Shown here one piece after another: positions 1 through 8,137 of a DNA stretch of 32,240 nt. Within the stretch, counting starts at the first letter, position 1. Every line of letters begins with the position of its first letter. Where the stretch lies: positions 1 to 32,240 of the forward strand of contig NZ_JBQCCV010000254.1 of assembly GCF_051961875.1 (NCBI RefSeq), written 5' to 3'. Source of the DNA: Intrasporangium_A sp051961875 (GTDB taxonomy: Bacteria; Actinomycetota; Actinomycetes; Actinomycetales; Dermatophilaceae). A program made the translations under genes and the position numbers. The notes beneath the pieces were generated by a model. The model had not been told where the DNA came from. It saw only the letters and a program-made list of their open reading frames with translations, and did not search any database.

Positions 1-30
1 CCCCTCCCCTGGGCGGCCGGCACGACCCCG
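1..30. repeat. Near-copy of rimI bases 365-394 at the window edge
   Basis: Bases 1-30 match bases 365-394 in 28 of 30 positions (differences at 16 and 28). In rimI this segment encodes the acetyl-CoA loop VVPVAQGRG; at the window edge it sits in frame inside tsaD where a different conserved motif is expected. The likely origin is a chimeric contig end seeded by the shared Val-Val-Pro codons. A real gene-conversion event is less likely. Confidence 0.7.
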
Positions 31-158
31 CCGAACCGCGCGTGCTCGTCGACGCTGCTCGCCACCGCGTCGACGAGCAGGGTCTGCCCGCGCACGATGC
101 CCACCCCCGTCTCGTCGCACGAGGTCTCGATGCCGAGCACGAGTGGTTCGTCAGCCAT
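1..158 (-). CDS. tsaD: tRNA t6A threonylcarbamoyltransferase TsaD, N-terminus only (partial)
   Basis: Only the first 52 codons are in the window. TsaD transfers threonylcarbamoyl from its adenylate to A37 of ANN-decoding tRNAs, working with TsaB and TsaE in the cytoplasm. The N-terminus carries the family signature GIETSCDETG (residues 9-18) and then FGGVVP (42-47). The ATG overlaps the end of rimI by 8 bp, so it is the last gene of the minus-strand run. Oddity: family members continue VVPE(I/L)ASR(A/D)H after this point, but here the reading becomes VVPAAQGRG, which copies rimI (see the repeat at 1-30). The extreme left edge may therefore be a chimeric contig end rather than true tsaD. Gene identity is firm; the last 6-10 codons are doubtful. 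Confidence 0.9.
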   Translation of the reverse strand, partial: MADEPLVLGIETSCDETGVGIVRGQTLLVDAVASSVDEHARFGGVVPAAQGR

Positions 159-672
159 GGGCTCCTCCGATCAGCTTGCGCATGACAAGCGCGTCGACGC
201 CGCCCGGCTGGTAGTACCGCCGCCGCACCGAGATGACCTCGAAACCGCCGCGCTCGTAGAGCGTTCGCGCGGCCACGTTGTCGGCGCGCACCTCCAGCAA
301 CAGCGACCGTATGCCGCTCTCCTCCGCCCGTCGGACCAGCTCGCCGAGCAGGTGGCGGCCAAGCCCCCTCCCCTGGGCGACCGGCACGACCGCGATCGTC
401 ATGACGTCTCCCGTCTCGCCGGCCCGGTCGAGGCCGGCGTAGCCGACGATCTGGTCCGTCTCGTCGACGGCGACGACGTAGTCGCGTCGGGGTCGGCCGG
501 CCAGCTCGTGCCACCACGACTCGATCGACCAGGCGTCGTCGGCGAACAGCTCCCGCTCGAGGGCGGCGAGGGTCTCGAGGTCGGGCCACGCCAGATCGCG
601 CAGGTGCACGCCCTCGCTCGCCGGCATGGAGTTCGCGGTCTGGGTCGCGTCGGAGAGGTGGCGGGTCGTCAT
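151..672 (-). CDS. rimI: Ribosomal-protein-alanine N-acetyltransferase RimI-type GNAT
   Basis: A 173-residue GNAT enzyme that uses acetyl-CoA to acetylate protein N-termini, classically ribosomal protein S18. Seen: acceptor region around residues 22-60, beta4 plus acetyl-CoA loop VVPVAQGRGLGRHLL (95-109), then EVRADNVAARTLYERGGF (127-144), typical of RimI. The start chosen is the ATG that overlaps the tsaB stop as ATGA (669-672); the frame is open further upstream but that part overlaps tsaB. Placement between tsaB and tsaD is the usual actinobacterial order and suggests co-expression with the t6A genes. A Gly-Ile-Arg stretch uses the very rare ATA codon, within a copy of the repeated 9-mer GCGGCATAC (309-317). 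Confidence 0.92.
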   Translation of the reverse strand: MTTRHLSDATQTANSMPASEGVHLRDLAWPDLETLAALERELFADDAWSIESWWHELAGRPRRDYVVAVDETDQIVGYAGLDRAGETGDVMTIAVVPVAQGRGLGRHLLGELVRRAEESGIRSLLLEVRADNVAARTLYERGGFEVISVRRRYYQPGGVDALVMRKLIGGAHG

Positions 673-1373
673 CCGAGCGTGGACTTCGTCGGGGCGGCTG
701 GGGAGACGTCGGGTCGGCGCAGGTAGAGCGGCTCGAGCCCGTCGAACTCCGTGCCGGCGGCCAGGCGGCGGACGGCCAGGTCGGCAAGCGCCCCGGCGGA
801 CACGTCGAGCAGCTGCCCCGAGCGGTTCGCTCCGTCCGCCCCGTCGGTTCCGTGCGGTCCCCGGAGTGCCTCCGGGTAGAGCAGCGGGCCACGGCCGACC
901 GTGGGCATGGCGCGCCACTCGTCGGGCAGGCTCACGGCCTTGTCCACGACCGGCCCGGCCACCCGCGCGGCGGCGGCGTCGTCGAGGACGTAGCGAGCGG
1001 CATACACCTCCTTGCGGCGGGCATCCGTCGCGACGAGGAGCTCACCGCGGTGGCCGCCCAGCCAGGCGGCGTGCCCGAGCGCGTCGAGGCTGCAGAGGCC
1101 GCGCACCGGCAGGCCGAGCGCGAAGCCGAACGTGCGGCCGGTGACGATGCCAACCCGCAGCCCGGTGAAGGGGCCGGGCCCGATGCCGACCACGATGTCG
1201 GTCACGTCGTCGGGTCGAGCACCCGCCGCGCTGAGGGATCGTTCGATCCCGGGGGCGAGGTGCTCGGCATGGGCCCGTGCGTCGAGGGTGGTCTCCTCGG
1301 CGACGACCCGGTCGCCGTCGTGCAGGGCGACGGTGATGGCGGTCGTCGAGGTGTCGATGGCGAGCAGGAGCAC
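669..1373 (-). CDS. tsaB: tRNA t6A modification protein TsaB
   Basis: A 234-residue ASKHA-fold paralogue of TsaD that forms the scaffold of the bacterial TsaB-TsaD-TsaE complex for t6A synthesis. Seen: N-terminal AIDTST (5-10), the conserved GPGPFTGLRVG (65-75), and an ATDARRKEVYAARY stretch typical of TsaB. It lacks the metal-binding histidines of TsaD, as expected. It starts 44 nt after tsaE and its stop overlaps the rimI start by 4 bp, so the genes are very likely translationally coupled. The V-Y-A-A-R codons at 997-1005 carry another copy of the 9-mer with TAT for Tyr. Length fits the family. Confidence 0.95.
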   Translation of the reverse strand: MLLLAIDTSTTAITVALHDGDRVVAEETTLDARAHAEHLAPGIERSLSAAGARPDDVTDIVVGIGPGPFTGLRVGIVTGRTFGFALGLPVRGLCSLDALGHAAWLGGHRGELLVATDARRKEVYAARYVLDDAAAARVAGPVVDKAVSLPDEWRAMPTVGRGPLLYPEALRGPHGTDGADGANRSGQLLDVSAGALADLAVRRLAAGTEFDGLEPLYLRRPDVSPAAPTKSTLG

Positions 1374-1417
1374 CGGGTCAGGTTATCCGCTCGCCACGGG
1401 AGCGCCGGTGCGGGAGG

Positions 1418-1879
1418 TCAGGGCACCAGCAGGCTGTCGAGCACGCCGGTCCACCGCGGGCCGACCGCCATGAGGCGCGCCGTCCGCTCGGGCTCCCCCG
1501 TGAGGGAGATCTCGAGGCGTGCGTCCGACAGCTGTTCGGCGAGGCCGGCGCCCCACTCGACGATCGTGACGCTGTCGTCGAGGTCGGCGTCGAGGTCGAG
1601 GTCGTCGAGCTCGAGCTGGCTGCCGAGACGGTAGGCGTCGACGTGGACGAGGGCGGGGCCTCCGACGAGCGACGGGTGGATGCGGGAGATGACGAATGTC
1701 GGCGACGTGACCGGGCCGCGGACGCCCAGCCCCTCACCGATCCCCTGGGTGAGGGTCGTCTTGCCGGCGCCGAGGTCGCCGGTCAGCACCACGAGGTCGC
1801 CGGCGCGCAGCTGCTGCCCGAGCCGCCGGCCGAAGGCCTGGGTGTCCTCGGCGGTGGCCAGCCGGACCTCACGCTCCAC
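1418..1879 (-). CDS. tsaE: tRNA t6A biosynthesis ATPase TsaE
   Basis: A 153-residue P-loop ATPase that drives the t6A cycle with TsaB and TsaD. Seen: Walker A GDLGAGKTT (34-42), the family motif VTSPTFVI (57-64), HVDAYRL (79-85) and the late IVEWGAGL. The frame stays open to 1954, but the GTG at 1879 is preferred: it follows an AGAGGG Shine-Dalgarno and overlaps the upstream hydrolase by only 11 bp, whereas the longer form would add 25 arginine-rich residues with no family match. Stretches of Asp and Leu in the second half (LELDDLDLDADLDD) are acidic even for this family. Confidence 0.93.
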   Translation of the reverse strand: MEREVRLATAEDTQAFGRRLGQQLRAGDLVVLTGDLGAGKTTLTQGIGEGLGVRGPVTSPTFVISRIHPSLVGGPALVHVDAYRLGSQLELDDLDLDADLDDSVTIVEWGAGLAEQLSDARLEISLTGEPERTARLMAVGPRWTGVLDSLLVP

Positions 1880-3113
1880 GGCCGGCCCTCTGCTGGGCCG
1901 ATCGAGTGCGGCGCGAGTGGCGGGTCGCGTGCACGCGCCGCTCCTTCGCCACATTCGTCACGGTGCGGCGGACCCGCGGCTGCTGGCTCACCTCGAGGTG
2001 CTCCGTCCTGGACCGCACGGCCCGCTCGATGAGCTGCGTCAGCTGGGCGTTGAGCAGGTCGGGGTGCTCGAGCATGATGACGTGACCGGCGTCGTTGACG
2101 AGGACGTGCTCGGCGCCGGGGATCCCCTCCACGATGAGGTCGCTGTGCTGGGGCGGGGTGAGGACGTCGTTCTTGCCATTGAACACGAGCACATGCGCCC
2201 CGCGGAGGTGCTTGAGCGCCGGTCGCATGTCGAAGTGGTCGAAGGTGACGAGGTAGTCGTTGATGACATCGAGCGGGGTGCCGAGCAGGATGTCGGCGGT
2301 GAACCGCACCAGCGAGGCCGCGACCGGGGAGGCGAAGGAGTTCTGGTCGACGAGGAACTCCTCCAGCGTCGCGCCGGAGCGGCGCACCCACGACCAGAGG
2401 TCGGGGCGCTCGCTGAGCGGCGTCAGCAGGGTGGGCCCGAGCCGCTCCAGCAGGAGCCGGCCGATCGTCGCGCTGCGGCCGCCGTTCGCGAGGGTGATGC
2501 CGCCGGGGCTCGTCGAGACGAAGGCGACACCGATGACCCGGTCGCGGACCAGCTCGGGGTTGAGCTCGCCCAGCGCCATGATCGTCATGCCGCCCATCGA
2601 GTGGCCGACCAGGACGAGGTCACCGGTGGGGGCGACCTCCTCGATGACCGTCTGGAGGTCGCGCGCGAGCCGCTCGATCACGTAGGCGTCCTTGTCGCCG
2701 CGACCCGACTTGCCGTGGCCGCGGTGGTCCCAGCTGACGACCCGGTACCCGGCCGCCGTGAGGGCACGGCGCTGGAACACCCAACAGCGCAGGCTGAGGC
2801 AGTAGCCGTGGGTCAGCACGATGGTCGGCAGCTCGTCGGCGCGCCCGTTCGGTGTGAGGCCACGCGCCGCCGCCTCCGCGGCGGCCGGGTCCGGCTCGTC
2901 GATCTCGACGTGGAGCGGCACGCCGTCGTCGGTGAGCACGACGCGCTCCTCGTCGGGGACGACCTCGTAGGTGTCCCGGGTGTCGAGCGCGAGCATCGCG
3001 GCTCGGTGCTTCGTCGCCCGGTCCGCGACGACACCTGCCGCGACGCCGGCCGCGACACCGACCAGCGCGGCCCCGACCCCGAAGACGGGGTTGCGCCGAC
3101 GGTCGGGGCTCAT
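1869..3113 (-). CDS. Membrane-anchored alpha/beta hydrolase
   Basis: A 414-residue alpha/beta-hydrolase of unknown substrate. Seen: a short N-terminal hydrophobic, glycine/alanine-rich segment (about 10-31) that could anchor it in the membrane, an oxyanion-type THGYCLS (101-107), WDHRGHGKSG (128-137), nucleophile elbow GHSMGG with Ser172 (170-175), a late Asp in FNGKNDVLTPPQHS and the catalytic His in NDAGHVIMLEHP. An arginine-rich tail of about 45 residues follows the catalytic core. The start is the ATG overlapping the alr stop as ATGA; an in-frame extension to 3212 would run inside alr. A hydrolase between alr and tsaE is, from memory, common in actinobacteria, but its role is not known. 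Esterase or lipase activity is an inference from the fold. Confidence 0.85.
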   Translation of the reverse strand: MSPDRRRNPVFGVGAALVGVAAGVAAGVVADRATKHRAAMLALDTRDTYEVVPDEERVVLTDDGVPLHVEIDEPDPAAAEAAARGLTPNGRADELPTIVLTHGYCLSLRCWVFQRRALTAAGYRVVSWDHRGHGKSGRGDKDAYVIERLARDLQTVIEEVAPTGDLVLVGHSMGGMTIMALGELNPELVRDRVIGVAFVSTSPGGITLANGGRSATIGRLLLERLGPTLLTPLSERPDLWSWVRRSGATLEEFLVDQNSFASPVAASLVRFTADILLGTPLDVINDYLVTFDHFDMRPALKHLRGAHVLVFNGKNDVLTPPQHSDLIVEGIPGAEHVLVNDAGHVIMLEHPDLLNAQLTQLIERAVRSRTEHLEVSQQPRVRRTVTNVAKERRVHATRHSRRTRSAQQRAGRGA

Positions 3114-4267
3114 CGGGGGTCGTCCTGACAGACGTTCACGTGGACGCGCGGCACGCGGGCACCGAGGCGGGTCACGATCTCGTAGCTGATCGTGTCGGTC
3201 ACCTCGGCCCACTCCTGCGCGGTCGGCTCACCGGGGGCACCACCGAAGAGGGTCGCGACCTCGCCGGCGGCCGCAGTCGCGTCCGCACCGAGGTCGATGA
3301 CGAACTGGTCCATGCAGACCCGACCGGCGACCCGCGTCCGGGTACCGCCCGCGACGACGGGGCCCACGTTGGTCGCGTTCCGGGGGATGCCGTCGGCGTA
3401 GCCGGCCGGGACGAGGCCCACGACGGTGTCGTGCTCTGGCGCGTAGAGGTGTCCATAGCTGATCCCCTGCCCAGCCGGGAGCCGTTTGACCAGGGCGAGG
3501 CGGGCCCGGAGCGACATGACGGGCCGTAGCCCGAAGTCGTCGTCGACCTGGGGCACCGGGCTGAGGCCGTAGAGCGCGATCCCGGGCCGGACGAGGTCCG
3601 CATGCGCGGAGGGATGCAGCAGGGTCGCGGCGGAGTTGGCGAGGTGGCGCAGCTCGACCCGGCACCCCTCGCGCTCGGCCTCGGCCGCGGCCTCGAACAG
3701 CCGCTCCTGCTGGGCCAGGACGGTCGGGTGGTTGGGCGCGTCGGCGTGGGCGAAGTGCGTCCAGACGCCGACGACGGTGATGACGCCCTCGGCCTCCAGG
3801 GGGCGGGCGTGCCGCACCAGCGTGGTCCAGTCCGCGCCGTAGGCACCGCCCCGGCCGAGGCCCGTGTCGACCTTGAGGTGGACCCGGGCGGTCCGGCCGG
3901 TCGCGCGGGCGGCGGCCGCGATCTCGTCGAGCGCCCACGGCGCCGAGGCCGACAGGTCGATGTCGCGGGAGATCGCGCCCGCGAAGTCGGCGCCCGGCAC
4001 GGCGAGCCAGGTCAGCAGCCGCGTCGTGATGCCGGCGTCGCGCAGGACGAACGCCTCGGGCATCTGCGCGACGCCGAGCCAGGTCGCGCCGGACGCGACG
4101 GCCGTCCGCGCCACCGGGAGCAGCCCGTGACCGTAGGCGTCGGCCTTGACGACGGCCATCAGCTGCGCGCCGGGCGCGCGGTCGCGCAGCACGCGCACGT
4201 TGTGCGCGAGCGCGGCGTGGTCGATCTCGGCCCAGACGGGCAGCGCGTCGGGTATCTCCGTGGTCAC
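3110..4267 (-). CDS. alr: Alanine racemase, PLP-dependent
   Basis: A 385-residue enzyme that interconverts L- and D-alanine for peptidoglycan. Seen: PLP-lysine motif AVVKADAYGHG with Lys41, the second catalytic base Tyr271 in ISYGHLY, the arginine/tyrosine PLP region RPGIALYG (227-234) and RVCMDQFVIDLG near the C-terminus. Length is normal. The start is GTG at 4267, 26 nt downstream of nnr. No clear Shine-Dalgarno is present, but GACACT lies 7 nt before the GTG, so a separate leaderless transcript is possible in addition to read-through from nnr. The third isoleucine codon region contains a rare ATA. The stop overlaps the hydrolase start. Confidence 0.96.
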   Translation of the reverse strand: MTTEIPDALPVWAEIDHAALAHNVRVLRDRAPGAQLMAVVKADAYGHGLLPVARTAVASGATWLGVAQMPEAFVLRDAGITTRLLTWLAVPGADFAGAISRDIDLSASAPWALDEIAAAARATGRTARVHLKVDTGLGRGGAYGADWTTLVRHARPLEAEGVITVVGVWTHFAHADAPNHPTVLAQQERLFEAAAEAEREGCRVELRHLANSAATLLHPSAHADLVRPGIALYGLSPVPQVDDDFGLRPVMSLRARLALVKRLPAGQGISYGHLYAPEHDTVVGLVPAGYADGIPRNATNVGPVVAGGTRTRVAGRVCMDQFVIDLGADATAAAGEVATLFGGAPGEPTAQEWAEVTDTISYEIVTRLGARVPRVHVNVCQDDPR

Positions 4268-4293
4268 GGCTGGCAGTGTCGCATGTCCGGCGG

Positions 4294-5766
4294 TCAGATC
4301 CCGCGCGCGAGCAGCTCCCGGACGGCAGACGGTATGGCGTGGGCCACCGCCAGGGCGCGCAACGGACCGCCCGCAGAGGCGCGCTCCGCAGCCAGGCCGT
4401 GGACCAGGGCTCCGAGCGACCCCGCGTCGAGGGCGTCGAGCCCGGCGGCGAGCAGGGTGCCGAGCACACCTGAGAGAACGTCCCCCGCACCGGCGGTCGC
4501 GAGCCAGGCCGGCGCGTCGGCCTGGGAGCGGACGGGGCCGTCAGCGGCGGCGACCAGGGTCGTCGACCCCTTGAGCAGGACGGTGGCGCCTGCCAGCCCC
4601 GCGATGCGCCGGACGGCGCCCACCGGGTCGGCCTCGACCTGCCCCCGGCTGACCTCCCCGGCCGCGCCGAGGCGGGTCAGCAGGCGCGCCGCCTCGCCGG
4701 CGTGCGGCGTCAGCAGGGTCGGAGCCGAGCGGGGCCCGTCGACGAGGTCGAGGCCGCCGGCGTCGACTACGACGGGCAGGGCCGACCCGAGCGCCTCGCG
4801 CGCGACGCGCAGCTGGTCCTCGCCGCTGCTCTCGACATCCATCCCGGAGCCGATGAGCCAGGCCTGCACCCGGCCCTCGCCGTGCACGGCCTCCGGGACG
4901 GCGGCCCGGATCAGCTGCGTCGGGTTCTCCGGCCCGACATATCGGACCATCCCGACGCCCGACTCCACGGCGGCCGTCACGGTGAGGATCGCGGCTCCCG
5001 TGTAGTGGTCGCCGCCCGCGACGACGCCGAGCACGCCCCGTGAGTACTTGTCGTCCGCCAGGCCCGGCACCGGCCAGAGCCGCGCCGCGTCGTCGAAGGT
5101 GAGCCGCTCGACCGCGGCCGGTTCTGTCGCCACGTCGAGCCCGATGTCGACGACGGTGAGGCGTCCCGTCGCCCCCTCGCCCGCCGGGAGCAGGTGCGCC
5201 GGCTTGGCGACGCCCATCGTCACCGTCTCGTCGGCCCAGACCACCTCGTCGGCGCGCTCGCGCCCCTCCGGGTCGAGGCCGCTCGCGACGTCCACCGCGA
5301 TGACCCACGCGTCCTCGTCGATCGCCTGGACCAGCCGCGTCGCAGTGGGCCGCAGGCCCGGCTTGCCACCGATCCCGACCATTCCGTCGAGGACCAGGTC
5401 GGCTCCCGCCACGACACTGGCCGCCGCCTCGGAATCGTCCGCGGCCACGACGACGGTGACGCCGGACTCCTCCGCGGCAGCGAGGCCGCCGTGGTGAGCC
5501 GCGGACCGGCCCTTGTCGCTGACCAGCACGGCAGCGACCGGGAAGCCGGCGTCGGCAAGGAGGTGAGCGGCATACAGGGCGTCTCCCCCGTTGTCACCCG
5601 AGCCGACGAGCGCGACGACGGTGCGCCCGTGGTGCTCGTCGAGCCGGGCGGCGGCGACCTCCGCGAGGCCCTCGGAGGCGCGGCGCATGAGCGTGCCCTC
5701 GGGCAGGTCCGCCATGGCGGCCGCCTCGATGGCGCGGACGTCGGGGATGGACAGTGCCCGGATCAT
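4294..5766 (-). CDS. nnr: Bifunctional NAD(P)HX epimerase / ADP-dependent dehydratase
   Basis: A 490-residue fusion that repairs hydrated NADH and NADPH. The N-terminal YjeF_N half (about 1-210) epimerises the R and S forms; the motif GSGDNGGDALYAA (55-67) is its Rossmann phosphate/substrate loop. The C-terminal YjeF_C half is a ribokinase-like ADP-dependent dehydratase with LTPHAGEAARL and the catalytic AGAGDVLSG loop (Asp429). The start ATG shares one base with the acpS stop (TGATG), so coupling is likely. The gene lies between acpS and alr, the standard actinobacterial order. A copy of the 9-mer GCGGCATAC is read on the opposite strand at 5567-5575 (L-Y-A-A-H with TAT). Confidence 0.94.
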   Translation of the reverse strand: MIRALSIPDVRAIEAAAMADLPEGTLMRRASEGLAEVAAARLDEHHGRTVVALVGSGDNGGDALYAAHLLADAGFPVAAVLVSDKGRSAAHHGGLAAAEESGVTVVVAADDSEAAASVVAGADLVLDGMVGIGGKPGLRPTATRLVQAIDEDAWVIAVDVASGLDPEGRERADEVVWADETVTMGVAKPAHLLPAGEGATGRLTVVDIGLDVATEPAAVERLTFDDAARLWPVPGLADDKYSRGVLGVVAGGDHYTGAAILTVTAAVESGVGMVRYVGPENPTQLIRAAVPEAVHGEGRVQAWLIGSGMDVESSGEDQLRVAREALGSALPVVVDAGGLDLVDGPRSAPTLLTPHAGEAARLLTRLGAAGEVSRGQVEADPVGAVRRIAGLAGATVLLKGSTTLVAAADGPVRSQADAPAWLATAGAGDVLSGVLGTLLAAGLDALDAGSLGALVHGLAAERASAGGPLRALAVAHAIPSAVRELLARGI

Positions 5767-6116
5767 CAGGCCTCCGCAACGACGACGGCCGACGCGATGC
5801 CCGCATCGTGGGACAGGGACACGTGCAGCGAGCTGACCCCGAGGGCCTTGGCCCGCGCGGCCACCGTGCCGGCGACCTCGAGGGTCGGCTTGCCGACGTC
5901 GTTCGTGACGACCCAGGCGTCCGTCCAGGCCAGCCCGCCGGGAGCCCCCAGCGCCTTGGCCAGCGCCTCCTTCGCGGCGAACCGGGCCGCGAGCGAGGCG
6001 AGGCCCAGCTGGCCCTCCTCCGTGGTGAAGAGCCGGGTCCGCAGCGCCGGGGTCCGCTCGAGCGCGGCACGGAACCGCTCGATGTCGACGACGTCGATCC
6101 CGAGCCCGATGATCAC
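5766..6116 (-). CDS. acpS: Holo-[acyl-carrier-protein] synthase AcpS
   Basis: A 116-residue phosphopantetheinyl transferase that moves 4'-phosphopantetheine from CoA to the serine of acyl carrier protein. Seen: magnesium-binding GLGIDVVDIERF (4-15) with Asp8, the second motif RFAAKEALAKALG with its metal-binding Glu, and the late HVSLSHDAGIASAVVVAE. Length is usual for AcpS. It begins 13 nt after glmS, so it is almost surely on the same transcript, and it ends one base inside the nnr start. There are no oddities. Confidence 0.95.
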   Translation of the reverse strand: MIIGLGIDVVDIERFRAALERTPALRTRLFTTEEGQLGLASLAARFAAKEALAKALGAPGGLAWTDAWVVTNDVGKPTLEVAGTVAARAKALGVSSLHVSLSHDAGIASAVVVAEA

Positions 6117-6129
6117 CCGGCGGCCCCGC

Positions 6130-7989
6130 TCACTCGACGGTGACGGACTTGGCGAGGTTGCGCGGCTGGTCGACGTCGAGGCCCTTGGCCGTCGAGAGCC
6201 ACAGGGCGAAGACCTGCAGCGGCACGACGGTCAGGAGCGGAGCGAGCAGCGGCGCCGTCGCGGGCACGCGGATCACCTGGTCGGAGAACGGCACGACGTC
6301 CTCGTCGCCGTCCTCGGCGATGACGAGGGTGCGGGCGCCGCGAGCGCGGATCTCCTGGATGTTGGAGACGACCTTGCCGTGCAGGCCGTGCTCGCTCGAC
6401 GGCGACGGGACGACGACGAAGACCGGCTGCCCGGGCTCGATGAGTGCGATGGGGCCGTGCTTGAGCTCGCCGGCGGCGAAGCCCTCGGCGTGGATGTAGG
6501 CGAGCTCCTTGAGCTTGAGCGCACCCTCGAGCGCCACCGGGTAGCCGACGTGCCGGCCGAGGAAGAGGACCGCGCGGCTGTCGGCCATGTACCCGGCGAT
6601 CTCCTTGACCCGGCCCATCCGCGACAGGACCGTCTCGATCTTGTCCGGCACCTGGGCCAGCTCCTTGAGGACGGCCTTGATGTCGTCGACGTAGGTGCCG
6701 CCCCGCAGCTGCGCGAGGTAGAGGCCCAGGATGTAGCTCGCGGTGATCTGGGCGAGGAACGCCTTCGTCGAGGCGACGGCGATCTCCGGGCCGGCATGCG
6801 TGTAGAGCACGGCGTCGGACTCGCGCGGGATCGTCGAGCCGTGCGTGTTGCAGATGGAGATCGTCAGCGCGCCGAGCTCGCGGGCGTGCTTGACCGCCAT
6901 GAGCGTGTCCATCGTCTCGCCGGACTGGCTGATCGACACGACGAGGGTGCGCTCGTCGACGATCGGGTCGCAGTAGCGGAACTCGTGTGCGAGGGCGACC
7001 TCGACGGGGATCCGGGTCCACCGCTCGATGGCGTACTTCGCGACCATGCCGGCGTAGGCCGCCGTCCCGCACGCGACGATGGTGATCCGGTCGATCTCGC
7101 GCAGCTGCTCCTCCGGGATCCGCAGCTCGTCGAGGGTGAGCCGGCCCTCCTCGTCGGTGCGGCCGAGCAGGGTGTCCCGTACGGCGTGCGGCTGCTCGTG
7201 GATCTCCTTCTCCATGAAGGTCGCGAAGCCGCCCTTCTCCGCGGCGGCGGCGTCCCAGGTCACCTCGTAGGCCTTGCCGTCGGCGGGCGTGCCGTCGAAG
7301 TTGATGACCGTCGCGCCGTCCGGGGTGATCGTCACGATCTGGTCCTGGGCGAGCTCGAGGGCGTGCCGGGTGTGGCCGATGAAGGCGGCGACGTCGGAGC
7401 CGAGGTAGTTGGCGTCCTCGCCGAGGCCGACGACGAGCGGGCTGTTACGGCGCGCGCCGACGACGGCGTCGGGGTGGTCGGCGTGGACGGCGAGGAGCGT
7501 GAAGGCGCCCTCGAGCCGGGCGACAACGGCGCGCATCGCCTCGGTCAGGTCCGACGTCGTCTCGTAGGCGGCGGCGAGCAGGTGGGCGACGACCTCGGTG
7601 TCCGTCTCGCTGCTGAAGACGACGCCCTGCTCGAGCAGCCCGCTCTTGAGGGAGTGGAAGTTCTCGATGATGCCGTTGTGGATCAGCGCGAGCTTGCCGT
7701 CCGTGCCGCCCCGGTGCGGGTGCGCGTTGCCGTCGGTCGGGCCGCCGTGGGTGGCCCAGCGGGTGTGCCCGATCCCGGTGCGCGAGGGCGGCAGCGGGTG
7801 CTCATCCAGCTCGTGGCGCAGGTTCGCCAGCTTGCCCGACTTCTTCCGGGTCTCGACGTGGTCGCCCGTGACGAGTGCCACCCCGGCCGAGTCGTAGCCC
7901 CGGTACTCGAGGCGCGAGAGCCCCTCCATGACGACGTCGAGCGCCGTTCCGTCGGCGACACGACCCACGTACCCCACGATTCCACACAT
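6130..7989 (-). CDS. glmS: Glutamine-fructose-6-phosphate aminotransferase (isomerising)
   Basis: A 619-residue class II amidotransferase that makes glucosamine-6-phosphate for wall precursors and, in actinobacteria, mycothiol. Seen: N-terminal MCGIVGYVG with nucleophile Cys2 after Met removal, RWATHG and HNGIIENF of the glutaminase domain (to about 240), two SIS sugar-isomerase domains (SQSGETMDTLMAVK is the first phosphate loop) and the canonical C-terminus LAKSVTVE. The start is fixed by Cys2. The mRNA looks leaderless: TAGGCT (7997-8002 on the minus strand) lies 7 nt before the ATG and no Shine-Dalgarno exists. It is the first gene of the run to tsaD. No glmS ribozyme was seen upstream. 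Confidence 0.97.
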   Translation of the reverse strand: MCGIVGYVGRVADGTALDVVMEGLSRLEYRGYDSAGVALVTGDHVETRKKSGKLANLRHELDEHPLPPSRTGIGHTRWATHGGPTDGNAHPHRGGTDGKLALIHNGIIENFHSLKSGLLEQGVVFSSETDTEVVAHLLAAAYETTSDLTEAMRAVVARLEGAFTLLAVHADHPDAVVGARRNSPLVVGLGEDANYLGSDVAAFIGHTRHALELAQDQIVTITPDGATVINFDGTPADGKAYEVTWDAAAAEKGGFATFMEKEIHEQPHAVRDTLLGRTDEEGRLTLDELRIPEEQLREIDRITIVACGTAAYAGMVAKYAIERWTRIPVEVALAHEFRYCDPIVDERTLVVSISQSGETMDTLMAVKHARELGALTISICNTHGSTIPRESDAVLYTHAGPEIAVASTKAFLAQITASYILGLYLAQLRGGTYVDDIKAVLKELAQVPDKIETVLSRMGRVKEIAGYMADSRAVLFLGRHVGYPVALEGALKLKELAYIHAEGFAAGELKHGPIALIEPGQPVFVVVPSPSSEHGLHGKVVSNIQEIRARGARTLVIAEDGDEDVVPFSDQVIRVPATAPLLAPLLTVVPLQVFALWLSTAKGLDVDQPRNLAKSVTVE

Positions 7990-7996
7990 GGGCTCA

Positions 7997-8002
7997 AGCC
8001 TA
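7997..8002 (-). promoter_or_regulatory. -10 box of leaderless glmS promoter
   Basis: TAGGCT on the minus strand fits the actinobacterial -10 pattern TANNNT and ends 7 nt before the glmS ATG, which places the transcript start at or next to the first codon. There is no ribosome-binding site in this interval. The same hexamer at the same spacing precedes metB. Confidence 0.55.
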
Positions 8003-8043
8003 GGGGACGGGCGAGGCTGCCCCGCCACGTGCACGAGGGAGCC

Positions 8044-8073
8044 GTATGCCGCCCCGCCGGCGGAGCGGCATAC
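8044..8073. repeat. Inverted pair of the 9-mer GCGGCATAC between glmS and coaA
   Basis: GTATGCCGC (8044-8052) and GCGGCATAC (8065-8073) form a 30-nt inverted repeat with arms of 15 bp and a single mismatch (8053 against 8064). It sits between two divergent genes, so it cannot act as an end-of-gene terminator for either. It is one of two such pairs in the window and belongs to the over-represented 9-mer family. Confidence 0.85.
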
Positions 8074-8137
8074 CGCGGCGACCCGATGTGACCGGCGCCA
8101 CCGCCGCGTTCGCGGCCCCGTCCGCAACAATGCTCCC

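Noticed and set aside
7990..8137. glmS ribozyme or GlcN6P-responsive element upstream of glmS
   Set aside because: The -10 box is only 7 nt from the start codon, leaving no room for a 5' leader; the only structure is the palindromic 9-mer pair, upstream of the promoter.
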